Positions 1 to 7,689 are shown, counted from the stretch's first letter. The stretch: DNA of 64,000 nt from Flavobacterium profundi (GCF_006491645.1 NZ_VDCZ01000003.1:248001-312000), one strand, 5' to 3'. A program made the numbers and translations. Notes: a model not told the origin generated them from the sequence alone.

Positions 1-39
1 TTAAATCTTTAAACTATTTTAAACTTTTAAACTAAAAGC

Positions 40-47
40 TATCTTTG
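40..47 (+). promoter_or_regulatory. Flavobacterial -7 box for the SpoU methyltransferase gene
   Basis: TATCTTTG matches the Bacteroidota sigma-A consensus TAnnTTTG. It ends only 4 nt before the ATG at 52, so the mRNA would be leaderless or nearly so. No clear TTG -33 element is visible in the poly-A/T stretch upstream. Confidence 0.5.
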
Positions 48-51
48 CCCT

Positions 52-579
52 ATGAGAAAATTAGCCAACGCAGAACTAGAGCGATTAGACAAAGAAGGCT
101 TTAAAGAAGCAGAGAAAACACCGCTCATTTTAGTATTAGACGACATTCGAAGTTTACATAACATTGGTTCGGTATTTAGAACGGCCGATGCCTTTTTAGT
201 AGAAAAAATTTATTTATGTGGTATTACTGCCGTGCCACCCAATAAAGAAATTCATAAAACCGCTTTGGGGGCAACTGAAACGGTAGCTTGGGAATATGCC
301 AAAGACGTATTAGAAGTGGTAGATCGCTTACACCAAGAACAAGTTGTGGTGCATTCTATTGAGCAAACTGAAAACTCGATTATGCTGAACGATTTTAAAG
401 TGGATGCTACTAAAAAATATGCGTTAATTTTTGGAAACGAAGTAAAAGGGGTGGCTCAAGAAGCAATTAATAAAAGTGATGGGGTTATTGAAATTCCTCA
501 ACTAGGCACCAAGCATTCTTTAAACATTTCGGTGAGTGCCGGAATTGTGGTTTGGGATTTGTTTCAAAAGATGCAGTAG
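52..579 (+). CDS. TrmH/SpoU-family RNA 2'-O-methyltransferase
   Basis: This is a SAM-dependent ribose 2'-O-methyltransferase of the SPOUT class, acting on tRNA or rRNA in the cytoplasm; the target nucleoside cannot be told from sequence. All three SpoU motifs are visible in the 175 aa: motif 1 around N37-R43 (NIGSVFR), motif 2 at 127-133 (FGNEVKG) and motif 3 at about 147-164 (IEIP...SLNISVSAG), which form the trefoil-knot cofactor site. It lacks the N-terminal substrate-binding domain of longer rRNA-type members, so it is a minimal TrmH-like form. It is monocistronic, with a promoter box just upstream and a heptamer repeat after the stop. Confidence 0.9.
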   Translation: MRKLANAELERLDKEGFKEAEKTPLILVLDDIRSLHNIGSVFRTADAFLVEKIYLCGITAVPPNKEIHKTALGATETVAWEYAKDVLEVVDRLHQEQVVVHSIEQTENSIMLNDFKVDATKKYALIFGNEVKGVAQEAINKSDGVIEIPQLGTKHSLNISVSAGIVVWDLFQKMQ

Positions 580-598
580 AAAAAGAGAAAAGAAAAAA

Positions 599-633
599 GA
601 AACAAGAAACAAGAAACAAGAAACAAGAAAAAA
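599..633. repeat. Heptanucleotide tandem repeat, unit GAAACAA
   Basis: Four perfect units of GAAACAA (599-626) are followed by one degenerate unit (627-633). The array starts 19 nt after the stop codon of the upstream gene, in A-rich DNA. Two other short tandem repeats in this window have the same relation to stop codons (17749 and 59903). Confidence 0.85.
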
Positions 634-773
634 AGGAAGCCTTTCTTTTTAATCTACTATAAAACAATAACAACCCATTTTTTAACGCTCTTTTACAATA
701 GTTTAGGATAGTTTTAAGAGAATTTAAATTGGAATTGGTTATATTCTTCCTATAACATTAAAACACACATATT

Positions 774-917
774 ATGGGAATTATTAAAGATTCAAAAAAG
801 TTTAAAACAACCAAAGAACAGACTAATCCGACGAATCCTACTGGGAATGTCGATCAGAAAACCAATCAATTTGATATTGATAAAAAAACCATTAAAAAGC
901 AACAGCAAAAACATTAG
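774..917 (+). CDS. Small hypothetical protein, 47 aa
   Basis: A complete ORF of 47 codons, beginning MGIIKDSKKFK and ending KKQQQKH. It is very hydrophilic and rich in Lys, Thr, Asn and Gln, with a TNPTNPTGN stretch, no signal peptide and no membrane segment. I do not recognise a family. It is followed by a strong intrinsic terminator after about 34 nt, which supports a real transcription unit on this strand. Its coding nature rests on that context and on an ATG about 190 nt after the previous gene, so confidence is moderate. Confidence 0.5.
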   Translation: MGIIKDSKKFKTTKEQTNPTNPTGNVDQKTNQFDIDKKTIKKQQQKH

Positions 918-949
918 TCCATGAAAATAAGGACTACGGTTTGTGCATG

Positions 950-1124
950 AAAAAAGCGTTCTTAAGGAGAACGCTTTTTTTTGTGGCATACAATCATAAC
1001 TAACTACATGGCGTATACAATATTAATAAACCTTATTAGGAACAGGCAATAAGAAGTTTATTCAAAAATTGAAATGTTATATTTAAAATCTTTTATAAAG
1101 AAATTATTAAGCGATTCCAATTGA
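950..1124 (-). ncRNA. Candidate small transcript from the orphan operator-promoter
   Basis: A full promoter at 1130-1208 points to the minus strand. A transcript starting near 1124 would run about 175 nt to the hairpin at 954-976, which on this strand is followed by six T residues. There is no convincing ORF inside: the longest ATG frames give 1-11 codons before a stop, or run through the terminator stem. It may be a small RNA of the GLPGLI regulon or a promoter left after loss of its gene. Nothing is known about it beyond this architecture. Confidence 0.35.
951..983. terminator. Bidirectional intrinsic terminator
   Basis: A 9-bp perfect stem (954-962 with 968-976, AAGCGTTCT/AGAACGCTT) with a 5-nt loop is followed by a T-run on the plus strand and has an A-run before it, so it can act in both directions. 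It ends the 47-aa ORF and would end the candidate small transcript on the minus strand. Confidence 0.8.
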
Positions 1125-1129
1125 TGTAT

Positions 1130-1208
1130 CAAAACTACTTGGCTTTTTTGAGCCAGACAAATGATAGCACTCGACATTCGGGAATTTCGACTGGTTTTTC
1201 AGGAATTT
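1130..1208 (-). promoter_or_regulatory. Orphan copy of the GLPGLI-regulon operator-promoter
   Basis: Read on the minus strand: a 40-bp tandem-dyad operator (1169-1208; TTCGGGAA and TTCAGGAA with 13 bp between), an 8-bp gap, TTG (1158-1160), a 20-bp spacer, and TAGTTTTG (1130-1137). The spacing is identical to the copies at 8444-8522 and 9636-9714. It lies just beyond the 3' end of the outer-membrane barrel gene and directs transcription away from it, toward 950. Confidence 0.7.
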
Positions 1209-1246
1209 AGATAAAATACATTATCACTTTAAGAAGCACTAAATGA

Positions 1247-3949
1247 TTATAATTTATAGCTTATCGATAATAAAATAATTCTTGGCAAAGTAAAAGTTGT
1301 GGAATTGGAAATTAAAAAATCTGAAAAGGAATTATTAATTATTGTCCCGTTGTTCAAATAGTTACGCGCTGAAAGTTCAAAACGCAACGGATGATCTTTC
1401 TTTTGATAACTCAAATAGGCATTACCAATTCGATAAGTCGTTTTTTGATTTTGACTATTTTCATTAAACGTCACTTCATAATCGGTTTTAAAAGTAAAGG
1501 ATCTTAAGAAGTCGATATCCCAACTGAAAGAGAAAACGTCATTTGTAAATTGGGACGAAGTTAAACCGCTAAACTGACTAAAACTTTTGTTATACCCTAC
1601 ACTGGCACTAGGCCATTTTTTAGTAGCTGTACTTATCTTTACACCTACAGCCTGATTGTTTCTATTATTAGTAGTCGTTTGATTATTTAAAGTTTGAATA
1701 TAACTGAACCAACTTAGGCTGGAATTGAACTGCAATCGAAAACGGTGGATTTTTTTACTAAGCGTACCGTAAGCTCTCCAATTGGTTTCTGGATTGTCTG
1801 TAATAATAGGCGTGTTAAACTGATTGATTCCGTCCAATTCCACTTTATTTCTAATGGTTCTTATCTTTTTATTGAAATTAATGTTTGCAAAAAGCATTAA
1901 ACCGCGATACATACTGGTTTTTTTATAACGCAAACTAGCCGTATGAAAACGCTCATTACTCAATAAAGCATTCCCTCTAAAAACGGTATTATAACTTTGC
2001 AACGTATAGCGTTCTAATAGTTGGGTTGCATCTGGAAAATCATTTGACAGTTGGTACTTAAACGTCAGTGCTTCCGATTGGTTGAACTCGTACTCACTAT
2101 CCCATTGCGGTTCCAAATACGTTTTGTTTACAGTATAGGTAGCGGCAATTTGATGGGTTTGTAAATGATACTTATGGGTATAGATTCCGGGTTTATTAAT
2201 CCATTTTCCTATTTTGAATTTGTATTCCAAGCCTACATAAAAATCATTCAACACATACTCCAAATCATTTCCAAAACCACCATTGGCAAAATCGTTCACC
2301 GTACCGTCTGACACCAACTGCTTTTCTGAAATTTGCAAATGAGTGGTACCAAAATTATTTCCTACATTGGTATACAAATGATTGTAATTGTTGACAATCC
2401 AATAATGCTTGAACAAGGCATCTATAGTATTGTTTTTTACTTTTTTAACTTGCTGAATTTCATAAAAACTATCATTTTCCAGAGGAATCAACCCTGCTAA
2501 AAATTCAGTATCGGTTAACCAAATATTCGTAGGAGTGTTGTTTTCATAACTTTGATTTACTACAAAAGTTGTCGTATGCTTGGTATTTTTATACTGTTTG
2601 TGCCATTCTACAAATTGCTTGATTTGATTGTTATCTGCTTCGTTTAGGGTTTCAAAAACACTTTGTTGTCCATCTCTAATAGAGTTCAACATAGACGCAG
2701 CATCGTTGGCACTCGATTGCAATTGCGCATTGTAAAACCATTTTGAATGGTCACTTGGGCTGTAATCTAACTTAACATTAGCAATTCCTAGCAAGGTTTT
2801 ATTTTCTTTTTGGGTCGTTCTATTTTCAAAAGTAAAAGCACTATTTTGCAAATACTCGTTATTGCTTTCCGTTAAAGAAGCACTAAATAGTTTTGAAAAA
2901 ATGGCAAAACCTTCAACTGCCAGTTTGAAATTGAGATCGTGTTGAAAATTTAAAGCTCCAAATTGCGATTTATTTTCGATAACATCGGTATTATCGGTAG
3001 TAAAAGCATACAAATTGGTCAATTGTTTTCTATCATTAAAAAAACTACTCACACCTCCTTGAAAACGCATCAAGTCCTGAAAAGAAAAGGTTCTTTTTCC
3101 TATGTTATTCGCATCTCCAATAAAACTGACATTGGTTTTCGGACTGTAATAAAACAAAGCCGTGTGCAACAAATGAAATCCATTATCGTTTGCCACCTCA
3201 GCACCCGCCTCCACATCTCCAAACACAAATTTCTTTTTCTCTTCTTTGAGTTTTACATTCATGGCCAGTTCATCGCTGTCTGACACTTCTTTTAGAAAAC
3301 CCACTTTATTAAAATGGTCAATTACTTCTATTTTATCTAATGCATCGGCCGGAATATTTTCTACGGCTAATTTGGAACCGCCCCCAAAAAAAGATTTGCC
3401 TTCCACCATCATTTGAGTTACTTTTTTACCTTGTACCGTAACCGTTCCATCTTTGTCGACTTCAACACCTGGCATCTTTTCTAGCACTTCTTTCATTTTG
3501 CGCTCATTTCCATTGGCAAAAGAAGCCACATTATAAATTAAGGTATCTTTTTTTACCACTATCGGTTTGTACTCATAGTCGATTACAATTTCCTTTAATT
3601 GTTGCCCGCTTTCTTGTAATACAAAATGATGCTCTTTAAGATCGCTATTCGCATCTATCTTTAACAAAGCTTCCTTATAGCCTAAATAGGAAACTTTAAT
3701 TTCATAAGGCACTTCTTTTTCTAGCTCTAGTTTATACCTCCCTAAATGATCGGCAATAGCAAATTTAAGTCCTTTGTTTTCTAGTAAGGGTTTGGCAATT
3801 ACATTGGCATTGGCTAATGGATTTTGTAGACTATCTTTTACCGTTCCAGTGAGTGTTTGACAAAAAGAATGGGAACAAAAAAAGAGTATAAAATAGCACA
3901 TCAGCTTTGTCGTAGCATTAAAAAGTAGGTGGTTTTTTAACAATTTCAT
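1247..3949 (-). CDS. Outer-membrane beta-barrel protein with carboxypeptidase-like regulatory domain (TonB-dependent-receptor-like)
   Basis: This is a 900-aa outer-membrane protein. From the N-terminus it has a signal peptide (hydrophobic core about residues 17-30, ending SFCQ), a carboxypeptidase-regulatory-like beta-sandwich (about 32-115), a plug-like region (about 125-250, with LEKMPGVEVD and GKKVTQMMVEGKSFF), and a long C-terminal region of alternating aromatic strands typical of the OMP_b-brl_3 barrel, ending in LSISYKL. The start at 3949 gives a Lys-containing n-region and overlaps G1 by 32 nt; Met17 (3901) is an alternative. It is the last gene of the GLPGLI block, so it may move a peptide or ligand across the outer membrane. 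That role is inferred from context only; barrel/GLPGLI pairs are common in Flavobacteriia. Confidence 0.85.
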   Translation of the reverse strand: MKLLKNHLLFNATTKLMCYFILFFCSHSFCQTLTGTVKDSLQNPLANANVIAKPLLENKGLKFAIADHLGRYKLELEKEVPYEIKVSYLGYKEALLKIDANSDLKEHHFVLQESGQQLKEIVIDYEYKPIVVKKDTLIYNVASFANGNERKMKEVLEKMPGVEVDKDGTVTVQGKKVTQMMVEGKSFFGGGSKLAVENIPADALDKIEVIDHFNKVGFLKEVSDSDELAMNVKLKEEKKKFVFGDVEAGAEVANDNGFHLLHTALFYYSPKTNVSFIGDANNIGKRTFSFQDLMRFQGGVSSFFNDRKQLTNLYAFTTDNTDVIENKSQFGALNFQHDLNFKLAVEGFAIFSKLFSASLTESNNEYLQNSAFTFENRTTQKENKTLLGIANVKLDYSPSDHSKWFYNAQLQSSANDAASMLNSIRDGQQSVFETLNEADNNQIKQFVEWHKQYKNTKHTTTFVVNQSYENNTPTNIWLTDTEFLAGLIPLENDSFYEIQQVKKVKNNTIDALFKHYWIVNNYNHLYTNVGNNFGTTHLQISEKQLVSDGTVNDFANGGFGNDLEYVLNDFYVGLEYKFKIGKWINKPGIYTHKYHLQTHQIAATYTVNKTYLEPQWDSEYEFNQSEALTFKYQLSNDFPDATQLLERYTLQSYNTVFRGNALLSNERFHTASLRYKKTSMYRGLMLFANINFNKKIRTIRNKVELDGINQFNTPIITDNPETNWRAYGTLSKKIHRFRLQFNSSLSWFSYIQTLNNQTTTNNRNNQAVGVKISTATKKWPSASVGYNKSFSQFSGLTSSQFTNDVFSFSWDIDFLRSFTFKTDYEVTFNENSQNQKTTYRIGNAYLSYQKKDHPLRFELSARNYLNNGTIINNSFSDFLISNSTTFTLPRIILLSISYKL

Positions 3950-4604
3950 TAAATTCTTCTTGAGTTACATTTTTTCCTTTAGTTGGTTTTTCAATTACTA
4001 TTTCATTGGTGCTTAAGTCTATTTTTTCAACTCCATACACAGTAAATCTTTCATGAAGTTCAAGAATTAAGCCAGGCAGTCCATCATATCCATTAGGTCC
4101 ATAACTGAAAGGAATACTGGGACAATACCAAGCAGTTACTGGAAATTTAAAAGTACCTTTAGAATTTGTTACAATTAATTCTGAAGTTGCTTTATAACAT
4201 AAATAGGAATTAATCAATTTGGATTCATTTTCTAATTTCCAGTCTGTTCTGTGTGTATAATTTATAATAAATTTTCCAAAAGCCCCTTCGGTTTGCTTAA
4301 TTTTTTTTTCTGTACCTACTTCAGTGTAGAAAGTACTATTTGCTCCTGAAAAAATTTTTGCTAAAGAGGTATCTTCGTCTTCAATCATTTCATTCACACT
4401 AAACAAGGATGCCTTTTTATTGAAAACTAGAGAAAAGGAAATTTTTTTACTTCCGTTTTGTGCTTTTTCAAACAACGCTCCCATTCTTTCATCTTGAGAT
4501 ATCTTTTCATCTTGACCAATAATCAAATTGTATTTTACTTTGGCTGAATTTATTTGACCATACAGATGAAATGTAAATAAAATCAAAAAAATAATTTTTT
4601 TCAT
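3918..4604 (-). CDS. GLPGLI family protein (G1)
   Basis: A 228-aa secreted or periplasmic protein of the GLPGLI family (Pfam Porph_ging), whose function is unknown. It has a signal peptide (1-17, ending YGQ), a variable middle region, the CYKAT motif with C136, the TAWYCP motif with C161, and GLPGLILEL at 175-183. The two cysteines may form a disulfide. It overlaps the start of the outer-membrane barrel gene, so the two are translationally coupled. A 34-bp perfect palindrome and peptide gene A lie just upstream, giving the order peptide, palindrome, GLPGLI, barrel. Confidence 0.9.
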   Translation of the reverse strand: MKKIIFLILFTFHLYGQINSAKVKYNLIIGQDEKISQDERMGALFEKAQNGSKKISFSLVFNKKASLFSVNEMIEDEDTSLAKIFSGANSTFYTEVGTEKKIKQTEGAFGKFIINYTHRTDWKLENESKLINSYLCYKATSELIVTNSKGTFKFPVTAWYCPSIPFSYGPNGYDGLPGLILELHERFTVYGVEKIDLSTNEIVIEKPTKGKNVTQEEFNEIVKKPPTF

Positions 4605-4620
4605 TTTAAACGTATTTATT

Positions 4621-4654
4621 AATTCTTACCATATACATGTATATGGTAAGAATT
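4621..4654. other. Perfect 34-bp palindrome between peptide A and G1
   Basis: Both 17-nt arms are fully complementary (left arm 4621-4637, right arm 4638-4654) with no unpaired centre. As RNA it would fold into a long hairpin. On the coding (minus) strand it is not followed by a T-run, so it is not a standard terminator for the operon; partial attenuation, mRNA processing or 3'-end stabilisation of the peptide message are the likelier roles. On the plus strand a T-rich stretch does follow. Confidence 0.85.
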
Positions 4655-4667
4655 TTTATTTTTTATA

Positions 4668-4928
4668 TTACAAAGTACCCGTGCATTTCTGAAAATTATG
4701 AAACGCTATAGCACCAGCAGCTTCAAAAGTAAGTCCTAAATTCTCTAATCTTTCGAAATCTTCAAGATATTTTTGACCACATGTTTTTTCTTCTGGAATT
4801 ATTTGAATATTTTTTTCATTTTGCATATCTTTATTTGATAGGTTTTCAAAAACTTCAACATCATTACTTGCTACACCATTTAATGAAAACGCGACAGCTA
4901 CTAATACACTTAATATATATTTTTTCAT
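4668..4928 (-). CDS. Small secreted two-cysteine protein A
   Basis: An 86-aa protein starting MKKYILS (start chosen at 4928; an upstream in-frame ATG at 4979 would put 17 charged residues before the signal peptide). The signal peptide is about 1-21 (VAS). The mature part has only two cysteines, C50 and C82, separated by 31 residues of helical character. The same C-x31-C layout occurs in proteins C and D of this cluster. No family recognised. It sits 63 nt upstream of G1 on the same strand with a palindrome between them. Confidence 0.75.
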   Translation of the reverse strand: MKKYILSVLVAVAFSLNGVASNDVEVFENLSNKDMQNEKNIQIIPEEKTCGQKYLEDFERLENLGLTFEAAGAIAFHNFQKCTGTL

Positions 4929-5093
4929 AATCTTCTTGTTTATTTTTACACATATAACTTGTTCTTTATAGGCATCCAAGCTAATCCTTTTCTATTTATA
5001 AAAAGATTCAATTAGTATTTCTTATTTGATAAATCTTAGAAAAAAGTGACTTCTTTAGTGAAGTTTCACAATTAATAAGGGAATAATTTAGAA

Positions 5094-5777
5094 TTAATTT
5101 ATACCAATTTTTTTAAGAAATTCTTCCTCCGTTACCTCTTTATTTTTTGGGAAATCTATTTTAATCTCTTCTTTAAAAAATTCTATCCCTTTTGCTACAA
5201 GTTTGGTTTTATCATATTCTAATTCTAAAATTAAACCCGGCAATCCCATGTAGCCATTAGGTCCATAATTAAAATTTATTTGAGGCGTATACCAAGCGGT
5301 TACCAATCGATTTACCTCCTTACCTTTTCTGGTAACAAACTTATAATTATAAGTAGCTTTATAACAGGTATAGGCATCTATTTCTTTCGTTTCGCTAGAC
5401 AACTCCCAATTATAATTTGTATTACTAATGACATTTAAATTATTTGTAACAGAAAACAATATGTTTCTTTTCTTTTCATAAAAATAATCAGAAATTGAAT
5501 ATGCAAGATTGGCTATTTTTGCCATTCTTTTATTACTATCATCTGCGTCCATTTTTAAATTTTCTTTAAAAATAAAACCCATATTATTGGCTTTTAAAAC
5601 AAAAATTTTATTTGTAAAAGATTCATTAATATTTTCAAACAAATCATTATGTTCTACATTTTTAGGGTCAATTTTAATTGGTTCAACAATCGATTCGTAA
5701 TTCACCACAATTGATGAATAATTTTGAGAAAAACACAAAATTGATACTAAGAAAAATAAAATAACTATTTTTTTCAT
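5094..5777 (-). CDS. GLPGLI family protein (G2), second motif cysteine replaced
   Basis: A 227-aa member with a signal peptide (1-18, CFSQ), CYKAT with C138, and GLPGLILEL at 178-186. The AWYCP motif found in the other copies reads AWYTP here, with T164 in place of the cysteine, so the presumed disulfide cannot form. It lies 56 nt downstream of peptide B, the only peptide with C-x34-C spacing instead of C-x31-C. Signal-peptide export and the family assignment are clear; the biochemical role is unknown. Confidence 0.9.
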   Translation of the reverse strand: MKKIVILFFLVSILCFSQNYSSIVVNYESIVEPIKIDPKNVEHNDLFENINESFTNKIFVLKANNMGFIFKENLKMDADDSNKRMAKIANLAYSISDYFYEKKRNILFSVTNNLNVISNTNYNWELSSETKEIDAYTCYKATYNYKFVTRKGKEVNRLVTAWYTPQINFNYGPNGYMGLPGLILELEYDKTKLVAKGIEFFKEEIKIDFPKNKEVTEEEFLKKIGIN

Positions 5778-5833
5778 TTTAATAATTTAAATATTTAATA
5801 GGTTATCATTTTTTTTGACAATCTATTAATTAA

Positions 5834-6067
5834 TTATTGACGTTTTTCATCGCAAGCTTCATAAAGAACTAAAAGTAATTCTCCTTCATCAATTGGAGTA
5901 AGAGAAACCCCAAATGCATTTTGAATGGCATCAGCTACAATGAAACTCGCCTCAACACATTCATCTTCTACAATTTTACTTTTTATTTGTACATCTTGGT
6001 TTTCATTTGCTAAGCATACAAGTGTAAATGCAATTAGTGCCACAAGGCTGAAAATTATTTTTTTCAT
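5834..6067 (-). CDS. Small secreted two-cysteine protein B
   Basis: A 77-aa protein with a signal peptide (about 1-20, ending CLA) and a short acidic mature domain with two cysteines, C37 and C72, 34 residues apart, followed by a short DEKRQ tail. Otherwise it has the same plan as peptides A, C and D. It lies upstream of G2 on the same strand. A T-rich imperfect hairpin may form in the 56-nt gap. No known family recognised; its reality is supported by the signal peptide and by repetition of this gene arrangement. Confidence 0.75.
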   Translation of the reverse strand: MKKIIFSLVALIAFTLVCLANENQDVQIKSKIVEDECVEASFIVADAIQNAFGVSLTPIDEGELLLVLYEACDEKRQ

Positions 6068-6193
6068 AAATATTATTTTTAAAATTTAATTGAATACTGC
6101 TATATTAAATAGCATTTTTATTTTTTGAATTTAAATATACCTAACTTTTAACTAGGCCATTAGTCTTTATCATTTTTTTACTATAATGATAGT

Positions 6194-6925
6194 CTACTCC
6201 TGATTTAACAGCTCTCTTTTTACCTTATTATCTTTTTTAATAATATCTTCATCTTTTAAATCTTCCCCTTCAGTTGGTTTTTCTATTGGAATTTCTTTAT
6301 CCAAAAATTCAATTTTTTCAACTATATATCCAACTTCCTGTTCTTGCAATTCTAAAATTAGACCCGGTAACCCGGAATATCGAATAGGCCCTAGAGAAAC
6401 TGGAATTTCTGGACAATACCATGCAATAACAGGCCAAGGAAACTCTCTCCCTTTCCATTTTTGAATATAGGTATAGGTTGCTTTATAACAGGTATATCCA
6501 TTGATGTTTTTGGTTTCATTTGTTAAATTCCAATCGATAAAACTGGCTTTTTTAGTTCTTAGAAGAATGGCAAAAGAATAGTACAATTGTTCGACAAGTT
6601 CGTCGGTTGCTCTATTCAGATAAAATTTATCCATACCGTAAAACAAACCGGTAACATAGGCTCTAACACTTTTACTCTCGGCATCAGAAATTAAACTTTC
6701 AGACAAATAAAATAAGGATTCATTCTCGTTAAAATCTAACGAAAAGCGCAGCATTTTTGCCATCATTTCTTCGTCTAAAGCTTCTTGATATCGCATTCTG
6801 TTGCTTTCTTTCAGCTCTTCTGTAGCTTGTACATGAGCAAAATAAGATTTGTAGGTTATTTTACCGCTTTTTTGAGAAAATAAAAAAGAGGAAACAAATA
6901 CTAAAAGAAGAGGTAAATATTTCAT
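6194..6925 (-). CDS. GLPGLI family protein (G3)
   Basis: The start at 6925 (MKYLPLLLV) gives a clean signal peptide (1-18, LFSQ) and 243 aa; an in-frame extension to 7021 would add 32 charged residues and overlap G4, so it was not used. It contains CYKAT with C146, AWYCP with C171 and GLPGLILEL at 185-193, then a charged C-terminal tail. It lies 43 nt downstream of G4, so G4 and G3 are tandem paralogues served by the D and C peptides upstream. Confidence 0.9.
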   Translation of the reverse strand: MKYLPLLLVFVSSFLFSQKSGKITYKSYFAHVQATEELKESNRMRYQEALDEEMMAKMLRFSLDFNENESLFYLSESLISDAESKSVRAYVTGLFYGMDKFYLNRATDELVEQLYYSFAILLRTKKASFIDWNLTNETKNINGYTCYKATYTYIQKWKGREFPWPVIAWYCPEIPVSLGPIRYSGLPGLILELQEQEVGYIVEKIEFLDKEIPIEKPTEGEDLKDEDIIKKDNKVKRELLNQE

Positions 6926-6968
6926 GTTACAAATGTTTATTTCTAGTGAATCAATTTTTATATACCCA

Positions 6969-7649
6969 TTATCTTTGAGGCAAATTCGCTTTAATAGCAT
7001 CATAATAGGCTTTTTCATCAATTTCTTTCAATTTATTCAATTGAAGAATTTCTGTATTGTCTTTATGAAAAGTAATTGATTTTAACACAAAATGAGTGGC
7101 AGGCATTTCAATTAATTCAACTATCAGACCAGGCAAACCATTATACTCGTTAGGACCATAACCAAAAGGAATTTCAGGACAAAACCATGCTGTAATTTCA
7201 TGATTAAAAGTTCCTCTCTGATTGGTCACTTTTTTAATTTTTGTTGCTTTATAACAGGTTAAATTTTGTATTACCTTAGCTTCAGTGGTTATATTCCAAT
7301 CTGAAGAATCTTTTTTCTTTTCATAATAAAGATTATCATTTATAACATAAAATGAAGAATTATTTTTTTTATGTAAATAATCTCCTTTACTTATTATTTT
7401 AGAAGCAGCTTTTTCAAAACTTCTATCATCTAAAATCATTTTTTTTGAAATTGAAAAAAACGAAACACTATCATTAAAAACTAGTTCAAATTCAAGATTT
7501 TTAGAAGCCTCCGTAATTTTATCAAAAAAAGCCGACTCTCTTTTTGGATTTTGAACTTTAAAAAGCACATTATATTTTGCTACATTATTTTGAGAAACAA
7601 CAGTAGTTATAGCAAATAGTACAAATAGTAGTATAAATTTATTCTTCAT
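6969..7649 (-). CDS. GLPGLI family protein (G4)
   Basis: A 226-aa protein with a signal peptide (1-20, VVSQ), CYKAT with C132, AWFCP with C157 and GLPGLIVEL at 171-179. It is the first GLPGLI gene after peptides D and C, 40 nt downstream of C with a GC-rich hairpin in the gap. The central region (40-120) differs strongly from the other copies, while the C-terminal third holding both cysteines and the GLPGLI motif is conserved. That pattern suggests partner-specific variation on a common core. Confidence 0.9.
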   Translation of the reverse strand: MKNKFILLFVLFAITTVVSQNNVAKYNVLFKVQNPKRESAFFDKITEASKNLEFELVFNDSVSFFSISKKMILDDRSFEKAASKIISKGDYLHKKNNSSFYVINDNLYYEKKKDSSDWNITTEAKVIQNLTCYKATKIKKVTNQRGTFNHEITAWFCPEIPFGYGPNEYNGLPGLIVELIEMPATHFVLKSITFHKDNTEILQLNKLKEIDEKAYYDAIKANLPQR

Positions 7650-7661
7650 TATATTTTATTT

Positions 7662-7683
7662 AACAGGGGACATTGCCCCTGTT
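7662..7683. other. Hairpin between peptide C and G4
   Basis: An 8-bp perfect stem AACAGGGG/CCCCTGTT with a 6-nt loop, unusually G+C-rich for the surroundings. It sits between the stop of peptide C (7690) and the start of G4 (7649), the same place as the palindrome between A and G1. The T-run is on the plus-strand side, so on the coding strand it is an attenuator or processing hairpin at most. Confidence 0.65.
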
Positions 7684-7689
7684 TTCATT

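Noticed and set aside
599..633. A short CRISPR-like array
   Set aside because: The units are 7 nt, contiguous, with no spacers; no cas genes are in the window. The arrays at 17749 and 59903 were rejected for the same reason.
792..989. A 65-codon minus-strand ORF with a hydrophobic centre that could be a small membrane protein
   Set aside because: It starts inside the terminator stem at 951-983 and is antisense to the 47-aa ORF; the frame is a shadow of A+T-rich sequence.
4946..4960. A 15-nt identity with 11498-11512 (TTACACATATAACTT), thought to be a shared regulatory site
   Set aside because: In A+T-rich DNA of this length several 15-nt repeats are expected by chance, and the flanks do not align.
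6926..7021. N-terminal extension of G3 by 32 residues
   Set aside because: It would place charged residues ahead of a perfect signal peptide and overlap the G4 coding region; Met at 6925 is the better start.
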